In this document: piece after piece, positions 36,956 to 54,504 of the stretch
Position numbering within the stretch: position 1 is the first letter of the stretch
Layout of the letters: each line of letters begins with the position of its first letter
Assembly: GCA_011009095.1 (NCBI GenBank)
Contig: VTPC01008088.1
Location: forward strand, 38,729 to 102,728
Direction of reading: 5' to 3'
Length of the DNA: 64,000 bases
Source of the DNA: Ignelater luminosus
Lineage: Eukaryota > Arthropoda > Insecta > Coleoptera > Elateridae
Program-made: the position numbers and the translations under genes
Notes under the pieces: generated by a model
Databases searched by the model: none
What the model was told of the DNA's origin: nothing
The model's input: only the letters and a program-made list of their open reading frames with translations

Positions 36956-37699
36956 TAAGCCAACCTAAGACGACCGATCGATGTAGTGAGAGAACGACTG
37001 AAAGATACGCTTGTTTGAAATTTTGACCTATCGCGACCTATCGAAGACAACCCAAGAAATAATTCTGCGAGAGTCCTGCCTAAGATCGGTTAAATCTTAT
37101 TTTTATACCAGGAGTCTGCAGTTAAGCTATGTCGCAACCTTTTGGAGACACCCTGTGTAGTCACCCAAAAGTTTACTTTATTTAATAAAACTAAAAATTC
37201 CCAAAATCCATTATCGTTTTTCGTAAAAAAGATCGATGCGAGTTCTAGATTTGAATTTTATTTTAAATCACAATTTCATCCAGTGTTTATATTTTAGATG
37301 CAACAGCAGTTTCACGAATGTTGTGATGCGTATATAGTATCTCTTTATTTTGTTCATCTCCTGTCTGTGTTCCTCTTCTGCGCCGCGTGACCGCGATCTT
37401 ACGCTAGGTGATCCAAAGCTACCTAAAATTTCAGGCCATCGCAAACAGAAATACTCGAACCACTAATATTCGGGTCCCATCGTAAATGCAACACTATAAA
37501 TACGATTCGCACCTCGCAGCGCTTGCAGTTCGTTCCAACGATCCGAAGCTGTAGGTTCGTTCCTTGCTGTTAGTGACACAGAGTTCTCCTGCCAGTCCGT
37601 GCAGAGCTGTAATTTTGCGTAGAATCAAAGTCTCTCGTCGGTACGTGCAAGTAACTGGTAAGATTTCAAAACTCTTACTCTTGCTCCTACTCCGTTACA

Positions 37700-39354
37700 A
37701 TGTCTTCCAAACATCCGCCTCGACGCCCACCTGATCCGCCCATACCCTTCACCCCCAGTCCCCCACCTAGCCTTCTCTCACGCCATCCTTCCCGAAACAT
37801 CCTAATAAACCCTCCTTTGTCCCCAGTTCTCATTCATTCCCCCGATTCGTTTAGTATCCAATTGGACTTTCTTCCCCCCGAATCCTCTCTTTCCGAGATG
37901 CCCTCCACCCACCCCCTGCCCGTCCCATCCTACGCCTCTGTGGCTTCCACGCCCACTACCAACTCCCTCACTGCATCCGGATCCCAACCTGCCTCGCGAG
38001 TCCAAGCTCCTCTAACCCAGCACCCTCAATCACCCTTTGGCCGCCCCTTCTCCCCACTCTTCCGCCCAGGTCCCAGCTCCCTACCCCCCTCCAAGTCCCC
38101 CACTCCCCAACTTTGCGAAGCCTATCCCCCATGTCTGATGACCTCTAAGACAACACAAACAAACGTCCCCACACCTCCTCCTCCTCCGAAGCCTGCTCCC
38201 CCCTCCGAATGGATCACCGTCGTCTCGAAGAAGCGTCGCGTTGTTCCAGTTCCCACGGCCTCCACCTCCCAAACCAACAATCCCAACCCCACCAGCTCAC
38301 CTGTAAATCCCTCATCCCCGCCCACCCCCTCCCCGCGACCCAAGTCCACCTCCTCCTGCCTCATCTCCGGTCTGCCTAAGGCGCAGGCCAACCTTAAATC
38401 CTTCTTGCTCCTCTTGCGCCGCATCCCCGGACTCCGCGTATCCGAGGCAACAGTCCAGGCCAGCGGATGCATCCATATCTCCTCCCGTCAACTCGACCTA
38501 CCAAAACGCCTCTTTTCCCTTAGCCACCTCGTGGGCCAACCCTTGCGAATCACCAACCTCACCAGAAACCAACCACCCCAACCACGTCCTACGCGCCTTC
38601 TCTCCTTTTGCTGTGCGATCCGTGGTGTCGACTTCGACATCACAATACCCGAAGTCACCGAAGCCCTCACCAAATCCGGCCTTTCCTTCACCAAAGTCTA
38701 GCGCATTCGGTCTAAAGCCACCGACCGCGACACGCGACTGGTGCGGGTTTTGACCACCTGCAAGCGCTCGCTGGACGTGCTCCTTAGCGAAGGACTAAGG
38801 ATGTACCATCACACCTTTCTGGCCGAAACCTCCCACCCTCCCAAACCCCAACCTATCCAATGTTCCAAATGTCTCCAATTTGACCATCCCATCTCTTCCT
38901 GCCCAGTTCGCCGACCCACTTGTGGCGTTTGTGGAGGCCCTCACCACACCAACTCCTGTCCCGCAAAATCCAACCCAAGTGCGGTAATTGTGGGGGAGAG
39001 CATGTTGCTTTCTCCAGGCAATGTCCTGCACGTCCCGCTGCCCCCATTTCCCCCGAAGCCGCTGCCCCCCTTAAACCTACTCCAGATCCCGACACCTGCA
39101 GGGTCCGGAACTTTGTCCGCTTTTTCCTCACCGCCTTCCTAAACCTATTCCCCACCCAACGTGATCACACCCTTCGCATCCTCACTCCCATCATCCACAC
39201 CTTTTTCGGCCTCCGTATCGAAGCCTCCATGGCCGGTAATTGGCTCCACATAACCTTCCTTGATAGACCTACCTGCAGTCCGGTCGCATCCTTGCCCTCC
39301 CAACTCCCCCTCCCTAACATTAACCCTTTATGGATCTCACACTTTCCACTGTGA
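37700..39354 (+). pseudogene. Retrotransposon ORF1 (gag-like, CCHC knuckles), broken
   Basis: Starts at ATG 37700. About 200 residues are Pro/Ser-rich, then a region resembling the PRE_C2HC domain (LISGLPKAQANLKSFLLLLR). Zinc knuckles follow: CSKCLQFDHPISSC, CGVCGGPHHTNSC, and CGNCGGEHVAFSRQC in a second frame. An in-frame TAG at 38699-38701 interrupts it, the frame resumes to 39142, and a frameshift near 38970 moves the third knuckle to the frame ending at 39354. Confidence 0.78.
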
Positions 39355-42163
39355 ACGCCAACGGCTGGAGCCGGAAGCGTCCACTGGTGGAGAACCTTAT
39401 CCGGTCCCATCACATCCACATCCTGTCCATCATAGAAACCCACCTTAAGAAAATCCAAAACATCTTCATTCCCGGATTCCAGGTTCTCCGCCACGATGCA
39501 CCGCGCCGCGCCGCCGACGTGGCTCTGGCTATCCTCTCCAGCCTCCCCTACTCCCCCCTTGATCTCCCTCCCGAGTTTACCAACCTCAACTGCTGCGCCG
39601 CAACCCTTGACGTAACGGGCGGCGCAGTTCACCTTTTCTCCTTATACATCCCCCCTGACAACACACCCTTCCCCGAAGACTTCTTTGAGTTTGTAGCTCG
39701 GTTCTACCGGAGGGCAGTGATCATGGGCAACTTCAACGCCCGTCACACGGCCTTCGGGGACACGGCCACCAACTCTACTGCAGCTCCCATACTACCGAAT
39801 TCCTAACTCCGACCCCACCTTCATCAACTATCAAGGCTTCTGCATCATCGACCACATCCTCAGCACAGATCCCTCACCCCCTTCGTTCCTGACCCCGCCA
39901 TTATCGGCACTCCAATTACCAGCGACCATTTACCTCTCATCACCACATCCACCCTCATGAACCTCCCCATTCCCTCCAACCCCAACCGTATCATTCGAGA
40001 CTGGAACAAAGCCGACTGGCGGAAGTTCCAGGATCACGTTTCCACTCACCTTCCCATCTCTCCTCCCCTCACCACCATCCCCGACATTGACCAAACCGTA
40101 GGAAACCTTACCCACTCCATCCAGGAGGCCGTGGAGGTCTCCGTCCCAACCAAATCCATCAAGACCGACCGTCCCCCCTTCCGCCGTACATTCTCCGCCT
40201 TATCCAAGAAAAGAAGGCCACCCTCCGCCTCTTTGTTCGCACCAGAGACCCCACCGTCAAGGCGGACTGGAATCGCCTCAACGCGCTTGTCCGCCTGCTT
40301 ACGACCAGGTTTCGAGAGGCGCGCTGGTCGGCAACATGCTCCAGTCTTGACCACAGAGACGGCTCCCGCTTTTGGTCCAAATTAAAAACCATAACCGGAC
40401 AAAGAAAAACCAACTCCCCAGCCCACCTCCGCCACAACAATCAAACCATCTCAGATCCTCAGGGACAATCCCAACTCTTCGCCGACCTTCTCGACGAAGT
40501 CCACCAATTCCCACAAGACCCCCGATTTGACCACGAACAAGCTCCGCTCATTTACACGCGGATCCGCAATGACCCAACCATCTCCCCTCTCATCGCCGTC
40601 CCTCCTATAAGACTCAGCGACCCGCCTCCTCCGGAGATTCTCCAAAATTTCAGCACAGATGAAACGGCGGCCGCCATCGCCACGGGCAAAAACTCCGCCC
40701 CGGGCGAGGACTCCCTTACCAGGAGAGTCCTTCGCCATCTCCCCCAAGACTCCATCGACCTCCTCACTCAAATCTTCAACCACTGTATGCGCTGTGGCTA
40801 CTTCCCTTCTGCCTGGAAAAGAGCTACAGTGGTCATGATCCATAAAAAGCACAAGAATTTCACTGACCCCGCCTCTTATAGGCCCACTGCCCTTCTCAAC
40901 ATCCTAGGCAAGATTTTCGAGCGAATTCTTGCCGACAGACTGAGAGACCACCTCGAAGACTCGAACCTTTTATCACCCCACCAGTTCGGGTTTCGCCCCA
41001 ATAGATCCACCTCTGACCCACTTCTCTTGCTCCACACTGACGTAGCCAAATCTCTCAATCAAGGCAAGTGCGTTGCCGGTGTTTTTTTTGACATCGAACG
41101 TGCCTTTGACAAAGTTTGGTACGAAGGGCTTCTTCAAAAGCTCCTTAATGCCCAAATCCCGCCCGGCTTTGTCAGACTCATCAATAGCTACCTATCACAT
41201 CGACAGCACAGAGTGCGTGTCAAAGGCGTCTACTCTAATCCATTCACTCTCAGAGCCGGAGTTCCTCAAGGCTCGATCCTCGCCACTATCCTTTTCATCC
41301 TCTATTGTTACGACATCCCCAGACCCGAGCCGCAACCGGCCCCTAACATTCACTCCTCGACCGTCCGAATCACCCAGTACGTCGACGATACCGCCCTCTG
41401 GGCTAGTGGCCGCAACGCCAGGACCGCGAGCCGCCACCTTGCTCGAGCTCTTGCTCGGCTGGAGGATTGGTGCCGACTCTGGCGCCTCAAACCCAACCCC
41501 AACAAATCGCAGGCTATCCTCTTTCGGCACCCCTACCAAACCCGAAGCTCCCGTTTTCGGGAAACAGATGTCCGATTGGACCTTTGGGGCTCCCGTCTTC
41601 TTCTCTCCCATTCAGTACAATACCTAGGTTGCTCGTTCACCTACACACTCCACTGGAGCGCCGAGCTGGGCAGGTGTCTCGACGTCGTTCAGCGTCGCGC
41701 CTCCATTCTCGCCATGCTCCGTGGCAATTTCCGGGGCTGTCACCCTAAGACCCTTATTCATACCTATAAAACTTTCATCCGGCCCCTCATCGACTGCGTC
41801 ACCCCTGCTTGTGCTCTCAAACAATACCAACTAAATAGTCTTCGCCAGAAAGAAAGGCGGGTCTGTTGAGGGATGCTGGGTCTGGACCGCTTTCACCCCT
41901 CCGGGAAGGTCTGCGGTCGGACTGGCGTTCCCCCCATAGACGCGCGGCTCGAGTCCCTCCAGGGTCGATACGTTCATCGAGCCATCGACCTCAATCGAGA
42001 AGCTCAACTTGAAATACTCGCCACGCCTGCTGGCCACCAACCTCGTCACATCACCCACAAACTCAAGTTCCCCCCGGCCATCTACCTAGGCCGCGCCACT
42101 TTCTTGACCCCAGATCTCGACAACATTCGAGACAATACTCCAATCGCCCTCAGACTCCCCTAA
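39330..42163 (+). pseudogene. Retrotransposon ORF2: endonuclease plus reverse transcriptase, broken
   Basis: Starts at ATG 39330, overlapping the end of the ORF1 frame. The endonuclease (EEP fold) shows LSTVNANGWSRKRPLVE, IIETHLKK and MGNFNARHTAFGD. Frameshifts occur near 39800 and 40190. The reverse transcriptase, open from about 40199, has SYRPTALLNILGKIFERILA, HQFGFRPNRST, FFDIERAFDKVW, AGVPQGSILA and the catalytic QYVDDTALWA. A TGA at 41867-41869 precedes a same-frame extension to 42163. It would prime reverse transcription at a nicked target if intact. Confidence 0.85.
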
Positions 42164-42793
42164 CCACTCAACATCCACCACCCTCTGTTTTCCGCTTGCC
42201 TTCCAAACAAAATAACATCAACAACGATTCTGCCCTTCTTTCCTTTGTTGCAGGTAGCAGAGGCTCCACCCTGTTCTCACTAGGGTTTTCCGTGGTTTCC
42301 CCTAGTGGTGAAGGCAAATGCCGGAACAGCTCCTCACCAGTCCACGGCACACCCCATTCACCTAGACACCGACACAACATACACTAATCACATCCATACC
42401 CCACACATCTCACCACACCATACCAACACAGTTCTGAAAGGAACCGTTTATCGCGACATCACGATCATTCCACGGTCGCCCCTATTCGGCGGCTCGCTGG
42501 GTGTCCTTCGGCATGCTCCCCTTACAGGCAACCTTGGCCGTCGGAAGTCTTGGACGAACCGGCGCGCGGCCTACCACGCCGTCGCCACTCAACATCATCG
42601 CCGTGGACTGCTTGGTGCCTGACATCATTCGCGCCTAATTCTTCATCACCTCCAGCCATAGAGAAATTAAGTTTTCTAAATGGCAGTCACCTACGGTGGC
42701 AATTTCTTTGACTCGACGCAGCGCTTGCAGCTCGCATACGCAATTACTCACGTTATTTATCCAATAACAAACAGAGTTGCGTTTCTGCTGAAG

Positions 42794-42970
42794 ATGTCTT
42801 CCACTTGTGTTATTAAAGATTGCAGCAGCAATAAGAAATCGAATTTGTACACTCCGGTTTTTACCTTTCCTAATGATGAGAGATGAGAGGAAAATAGTTT
42901 GAGAAAGGTTTGCAAATGTCAAAAGCAATAAACATAGTAAGATTTGTGCCGGACACTTTGAAAGCAAATA
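42794..42970 (+). pseudogene. Frameshifted THAP-domain remnant (copy 2)
   Basis: An ATG at 42794 opens [18 protein letters not shown] with the C-x4-C pair of a THAP finger intact. A 7-bp tandem duplication (gatgagagatgagagg) then shifts the frame and produces TGA at 42884, and a second in-frame TGA follows in the region aligned with copy 1. Further on, KICAGHFESKYL supplies the C-x2-H half of the finger. Not functional. Confidence 0.7.
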
Positions 42971-43382
42971 TTTAGCAATAAATTCGAATAATAAAAATAA
43001 GAACTTTATTTACTTTTTGTTTAGAATTTCATAAAATAAACTATTCTTTCAATACGTCTGACTGTAATTTTAGCAATTCACTACTAGAAAAGGCCATTCC
43101 AGTAATGTGTAATATATGTCTTAATAATTATTCCAAAATTTATAGAAATTCATTAGAAAAGAATAAAAGTACTACAGATAAAAAATTACAAAACTTAAAT
43201 CTTCCTAAAAATGTTTTTATGTATGTATTTCCATTAGCAGGAGCGCGACGGCACATACGACTTCACCACTCCGTGGTTAAATGCACACTGCTTGCTAACC
43301 ACTATTTAGAATTTCTCAACCACTATTTTCGCCGTTGTCACGTGATGCGTTGGCCTGAAATTCTAGGTAGCCTTGGGTGATC

Positions 43383-45473
43383 CATGTAGTACAGGGTGTA
43401 ACTTTTAAGTGTTGCAACTTATAACAAACTTGGAGGGGTTATTTAAGAAAGAGTTTCTATGGTTTCTATAAACATGGGCCCGAAACTTGACCGTTTAAAA
43501 TATACAGGGTGTTAAAGTTTTTTTTTTTAAATTTCTTGGTTTTTCAATACTTCAAGAACAAGGGAAGATATTGGACTGCTATGCAGAACTGCAAAACTAT
43601 CTTGTCTAGAATAACTTAAATTTAGTGTCGATAACTGGTCCAGCTAAGATTTGCTATATTCTTAATCTATTTGTTTGAAAAAGAAAGCCGTATAAAGAAT
43701 ACTTTGCCAAAACCCAGTTATTTTGATATTTCTTTCCATGTTTGGTGCTTAGTATAAGAATACATGTTCGGTATATTCGAGTATTAAAAAAATTAGTGAA
43801 AAAAACAATTTTTCTTATATTAAAACCAAACATAATAACATTTTTTAACATCACAAATAGTTAAATATTTATTGAAGTGCATAAAAATAGTTTTATCTAA
43901 TAAAGAAATTATCCGGTTTCTTAATGCTAGGCTTAAAGATTCCGATATTTTACAGTTTAAAGCAGAACATCTATAAATTATATATCTTACTATGCATCAA
44001 ATTACATTAATGTAATTGTAATAGAAACCTTATTAAGCAGGAAAATGCAATGGGATCCCAAATATTTGATAATAAATGGTGCCACGTCGATAGATGGTAC
44101 AATTGCCTTACATTAATCAATATTTAGATGACTATTTTGGTATCTGTGACTTTAACTAATTATTATTGTGTTGTAGCTCTGTTCTTTGTATAAACTGTAT
44201 GTATTTTTTTTTTAATTTTTGATAATTCTTGTAACTTTATGACATGCTAGAAACTGGGTGTTTAAGATTCCATAACTAAAGTAACCAAAGATGTTAGATT
44301 TGAAGGTGAAACTCCTAAATTTGCTATGAAACTAACTTTTTAAAATGCAATGCTAATAAAAAGAAGGCTAATTCTACTGATAAATATTTCATTTTAACAT
44401 AAGTAGATAAATCTGAAATACTTCTGTATAATGTTAAAACTTGTTATGCTTTTTTCAAATAAGACCTACTAGATTTTAACATCCCATGTAAGAATATTCC
44501 TTTTTATAAGAGTAGGTGAACTTTGAAAAATATAGTCACAGTTTGTACTGCATACTTTATTAATAAAATATAAATAACTCAGTACCTAAACAAAAGTATT
44601 TAATAAATGTATTATTATAATAATAGACTATCACTTACAACTAAGAATGACATTCAATGAGACATAAATGTAAGCAAGAAAAAGATTAAAATAGGATTTT
44701 ATTTCACTTACTTCTTCTAAAATAACAAGAACTACTATATTGCAGATTCTAATGCTTTTAAATTAAACATTTCCTTCGTTTATTTTATTTTAGATTATTA
44801 ATGATAATTTTTTTATTCTATTGCTGCACATAATGTTTTTAGATTAGAACTATGTTAGAGATTTCAACTGAATATACTTTATGCATACATCGAGTTACAG
44901 TTTATTAACAAAGCTCCTTGTGTAAGAGGCAGGACAAGGTTTAAAATAGAATTGAAATAAAAAAAGACAAATGTACGGTATTTCTTTATTGATTTGATAG
45001 TCAAAAATTATCTTTGGGCCCTCTTTACATATGTAAATAGATTTTCCAGGATTAATAATTTTGGGGAAAAAATAGTCATTCAGTGTAAATAGCAACTTTC
45101 AATGTCAAGTTTTTTAAAAACATCCCAACACTGCAAACAAGTGAGTTTCATTTATAGACATCATCGATGCTATTCATTATCACTTGTTACATTACATGTT
45201 AATAATATAATTTATATGTCAATGTTTTCAATTGGTTGAAATAGGATAGTTCAAGACTATCACAGCAATGACAATTAAAACTATATTATTAATGAGAATA
45301 TAATTTCTAACTATCAATCCTGTAAAAAGTAAGTGAAAAATATTTACAAAAACCAAATTTACTGCTAATATTATAAGTACGATACTATCTAATTTCAGGG
45401 TTCTTAGTCTAAGATATTTTATACCTAACAAAACATATAAGACTATTAAAAGATATTAGTATTAATAATAAAA
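43383..45473. other. Intergenic DNA downstream of SMC3
   Basis: Starts with short repeat ends of the CAGGGTG type (tacagggtgtaacttttaag near 43393 and acagggtgttaaag near 43504). After that it is unique and AT-rich. It should hold the SMC3 3' untranslated region on the minus strand. No gene was seen. Confidence 0.5.
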
Positions 45474-52290
<6,817 letters not shown>

Positions 52291-52543
52291 CTTGAGATTA
52301 TAATAATATCACACCAATTTTAACATAACATTTATTCTTAGATTTTACAGTAACTTTCTTACAATATCATAAAAACACCAAAGTAAACAGTAATTTTGGC
52401 GTCCACAATATTATTGACATTTTATGACAACTGACAACTAACAACCTCAACAAACGACAACCGCCATAATCAGTGTTGCCAATATCAAAACAATAGTCAG
52501 TAATAATAATGTACAGGGAGTATACAAAAAGAAATTTTATCAA
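52291..52543 (-). promoter_or_regulatory. Short spacer between MORN4 stop and SMC3 start
   Basis: 253 bp that must hold the MORN4 3' end and the SMC3 promoter/5' leader. It contains a run of caac-type repeats (gacaactgacaactaacaac). No TATA-like element stands out. Overlapping transcription units are likely. Confidence 0.5.
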
Positions 52544-53208
52544 TTAATTTGAAGGGTTATCAAATTGCGTACGAGCCATGAAAGCAATTTTTTGCGCTCT
52601 TTGAACTATTTCTGGACATCTCTTCTTTCGAATTAACTTGCATTCTTTGTAAAAACCTTCACTACGCGGAAAACCATTACTTCCATCGCTAAAAGTAGTT
52701 AATCCTACAATAAGAAAGTTTAGTCGTGTAGATTTCTTTCAGTAATTAAAGATTACCTAATCCCCATATTTTTCCTCCGCGAAATTCTCCTTCGTGTTTC
52801 ATTCCATCAGATCGCCAAAATATTCCGCTCCCATGAAACCACCCTTGTAAAAACTCTCCCTCGTATCTGGTAATTTAAAATCTATATAGCGTACAAGAAA
52901 AATAATATTATTGTACAGTTATATACTTACTTAGCTCCATCTGGAAAAGTAAGAACACCAAGACCATCGAAAACTCCATCATCAAACGTACCGTCGTAAC
53001 GTGTACCATCAGAAAATTGTAAATGACCTTGACCGTGCTTTTGACCGTTATTGTTCCAAGAGCCTACATAAATGCATCCGTTATCATATCGATAACCTCC
53101 TATTTTCGAGATCTTATCTACAAACACATTAATTTAGGTAAAAAAGGATATTTAGAGCTTTCTCAAGAACTTAAAAAGTTAATACGTACGCACTGTTTCC
53201 AATTCCAT
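52544..53208 (-). CDS. MORN4: MORN4/retinophilin-like MORN-repeat protein, complete, 4 exons
   Basis: Small adaptor; family members bind class III myosin. Exons 5' to 3': 53208-53190, 53117-52931, 52866-52757, 52704-52544. They join into 158 residues plus TAA, against about 146 in human MORN4. Four MORN units are visible: YVGSWNNNGQKHGQGHLQF, YDGTFDDGVFDGLGVLTF, YEGEFLQGWFHGSGIF and HEGEFRGGKIWGLGLTTF. The conserved tail has RSEGFYKECKLIRKKRCPEI and VQRAQKIA. The first exon (MELETV plus one base, donor gtacgt) is the least certain part; the exon after it has no usable ATG of its own. It lies upstream of SMC3 on the same strand and diverges from the carboxypeptidase. Confidence 0.9.
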
Positions 53209-54284
53209 TTGATCCTTGTTTACTAAGGAGCGAGAATAAAAGTTATTTCACGTTAGTAGAGAAGGATGTGATTGAGTCGTTTGAAATACGTTTGTAATCC
53301 TACATATGGCTTCTTAATTTAATTATGCAAAAAAAACAAATTAGAGCAATCGTTATTGCGTAGCATACCATTCAGGAGAAGAAAACATACAAAAATAATA
53401 GTTTCTCTTTTGTTTGTTACACGCATAATAAAAAAATAAAGCAGAAATAGAATAGAGATGATGCAGTTACCCACGGATAATCCTTTTGGGAAATTATTCT
53501 ACATATATCTTACATAGATACCCACGTCTGCTATACATGTATAGTACGCAAAATTCAATCTTCTCTGGGATACATTTACATTACACTAGATGAGGTAATA
53601 TCAGCCCTTATCTCGTGTAGTTTGTGTAATTTTAAAAGTTTACATAAATTAAGATAAATACTAGGACGAATTAATAAACTCTTTGTAATTACTACACTTC
53701 CATTTTTTGCCATTCTTTGAGTTTGCTTTTCTTTTTGTCGTGCTGCTATTATTTTGAATAGTATATTATTTATTTATTCATTTTTGTAATCTTTGCGTAT
53801 TTTACGGAGTATAACGACTATTTACAAATGGTATTACCAATTATTAGATTTTTAAGATATACATAAATTCGAATTTGATATTGTTTCTTTATAATGTCTA
53901 CATAAAAAAATTAACAAAAGAATTGTATTAATAAGTAATAACTGTTCAGCTTTCATTGTTATAACTAATTGTTCTGTCAAAAAATTGCTAGGTAGAAGTA
54001 ACGATAAAGATGTCATAAAATTTCTAGTACGGTATCAGATAAAATTACAGTTGAACAAAATTTGATATTTATTTCGTGTTATAATCTAAATTAACTGATA
54101 AAGGATTTTTCTTTTAAAAGCGTAGGTGGTCAATTGATAAGGTAACATAGCGATTCATCAATGATTAGAGAAAATCCATATTGTTGCTTACGTCAAGCGC
54201 CGGCGTGGTGACGTTCATTGCGACGCTCGAATTTCCTTTACATTTGAGGATTTTAGTGAAAAACACATACCGGCTGAGAAAGCT
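53209..54284. promoter_or_regulatory. Divergent promoter region, MORN4 and carboxypeptidase
   Basis: About 1.08 kb between two start codons facing away from each other. Most is AT-rich; the last 100 bp before the carboxypeptidase ATG turns GC-rich with CpGs (gtcaagcgccggcgtggtga) and holds a CRE-like tgacgttcatt. The true first exon of either gene may extend into it. Confidence 0.5.
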
Positions 54285-54504
54285 ATGGACGCAGGAGTGT
54301 TAGTGGTGTTTGCTCTCCTCATTGTTGGATCTCGACAATTCGAATATAAACATCACAACAATGAGGAATTATTACAAATATTACAAAACGTCAACGCAGA
54401 ATGTCCGAATATCACCAGAATTTATACCTTGAGCGAGACTTCTGTACTTGGAGTTCCACTTTATGTGATTGAATTCTCCACAAAACCTGGACATCATGAA
54501 CTAT
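54285..54504 (+). CDS. First coding exon of a secreted M14 N/E-subfamily carboxypeptidase
   Basis: The ATG at 54285 opens a likely signal peptide (DAGVLVVFALLIVGS) followed by the mature start FEYKHHNNEELLQILQNV and RIYTLSETSVLGVPLYVIEF, as at the N-terminus of carboxypeptidase E, M and D catalytic domains. The exon ends in phase 1 after PGHHEL at a gtaaga donor. These zinc exopeptidases trim C-terminal Lys or Arg from peptides. The zinc-binding HxxE motif is in a later exon that I could not find before 64000, so E, M and D types cannot be separated. The gene is partial. Confidence 0.75.

Larger units (their letters stand above)
35388..37406. other. msl-3 upstream region with unassigned open stubs
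   Basis: The msl-3 promoter should lie just right of 35387. A repeat-like stretch may run from 35537 (tacagggtgtttcttaat) to about 37158 (gagacaccctgtgtag inverted). Internal inverted similarity supports this: aggcaggactctcac near 36070 faces gcgagagtcctgcct near 37070. Two open stubs are noted separately. No complete gene was recognised. Confidence 0.45.
37529..42716 (+). mobile_element. Jockey-type non-LTR retrotransposon with 14-bp target duplication, defective
   Basis: Flanked by cgcagcgcttgcag (37515-37528 and 42717-42730). The DNA is strikingly GC- and C-rich against an AT-rich host. ORF1 has a gag-like region with zinc knuckles; ORF2 has endonuclease and reverse transcriptase, then a 3' tail of about 550 bp. 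No poly(A) tract is visible at the 3' junction. Stops and frameshifts in both ORFs mark it as inactive. The order of domains and the ORF1 type point to the jockey clade. Confidence 0.85.
37414..43375 (+). mobile_element. P-like transposon, copy 2, split by a retrotransposon
   Basis: The left terminus caaagctacctaaaatttca matches, as an inverted repeat, the right terminus ending ggtagccttg. GGTGATC (extending to GGTGATCC) lies at both borders (37407-37413, 43376-43382). Left end, THAP start and right end are collinear with copy 1. The element itself is about 0.77 kb; the other 5.2 kb is a jockey-type element inserted in its 5' leader (37529-42716). It lies between msl-3 and SMC3. Confidence 0.78.

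Noticed and set aside
38081-39632. Long minus-strand ORFs opposite the retrotransposon
   Set aside because: Gly/Arg/Val-rich shadows of the C-rich plus-strand ORF1 and ORF2.
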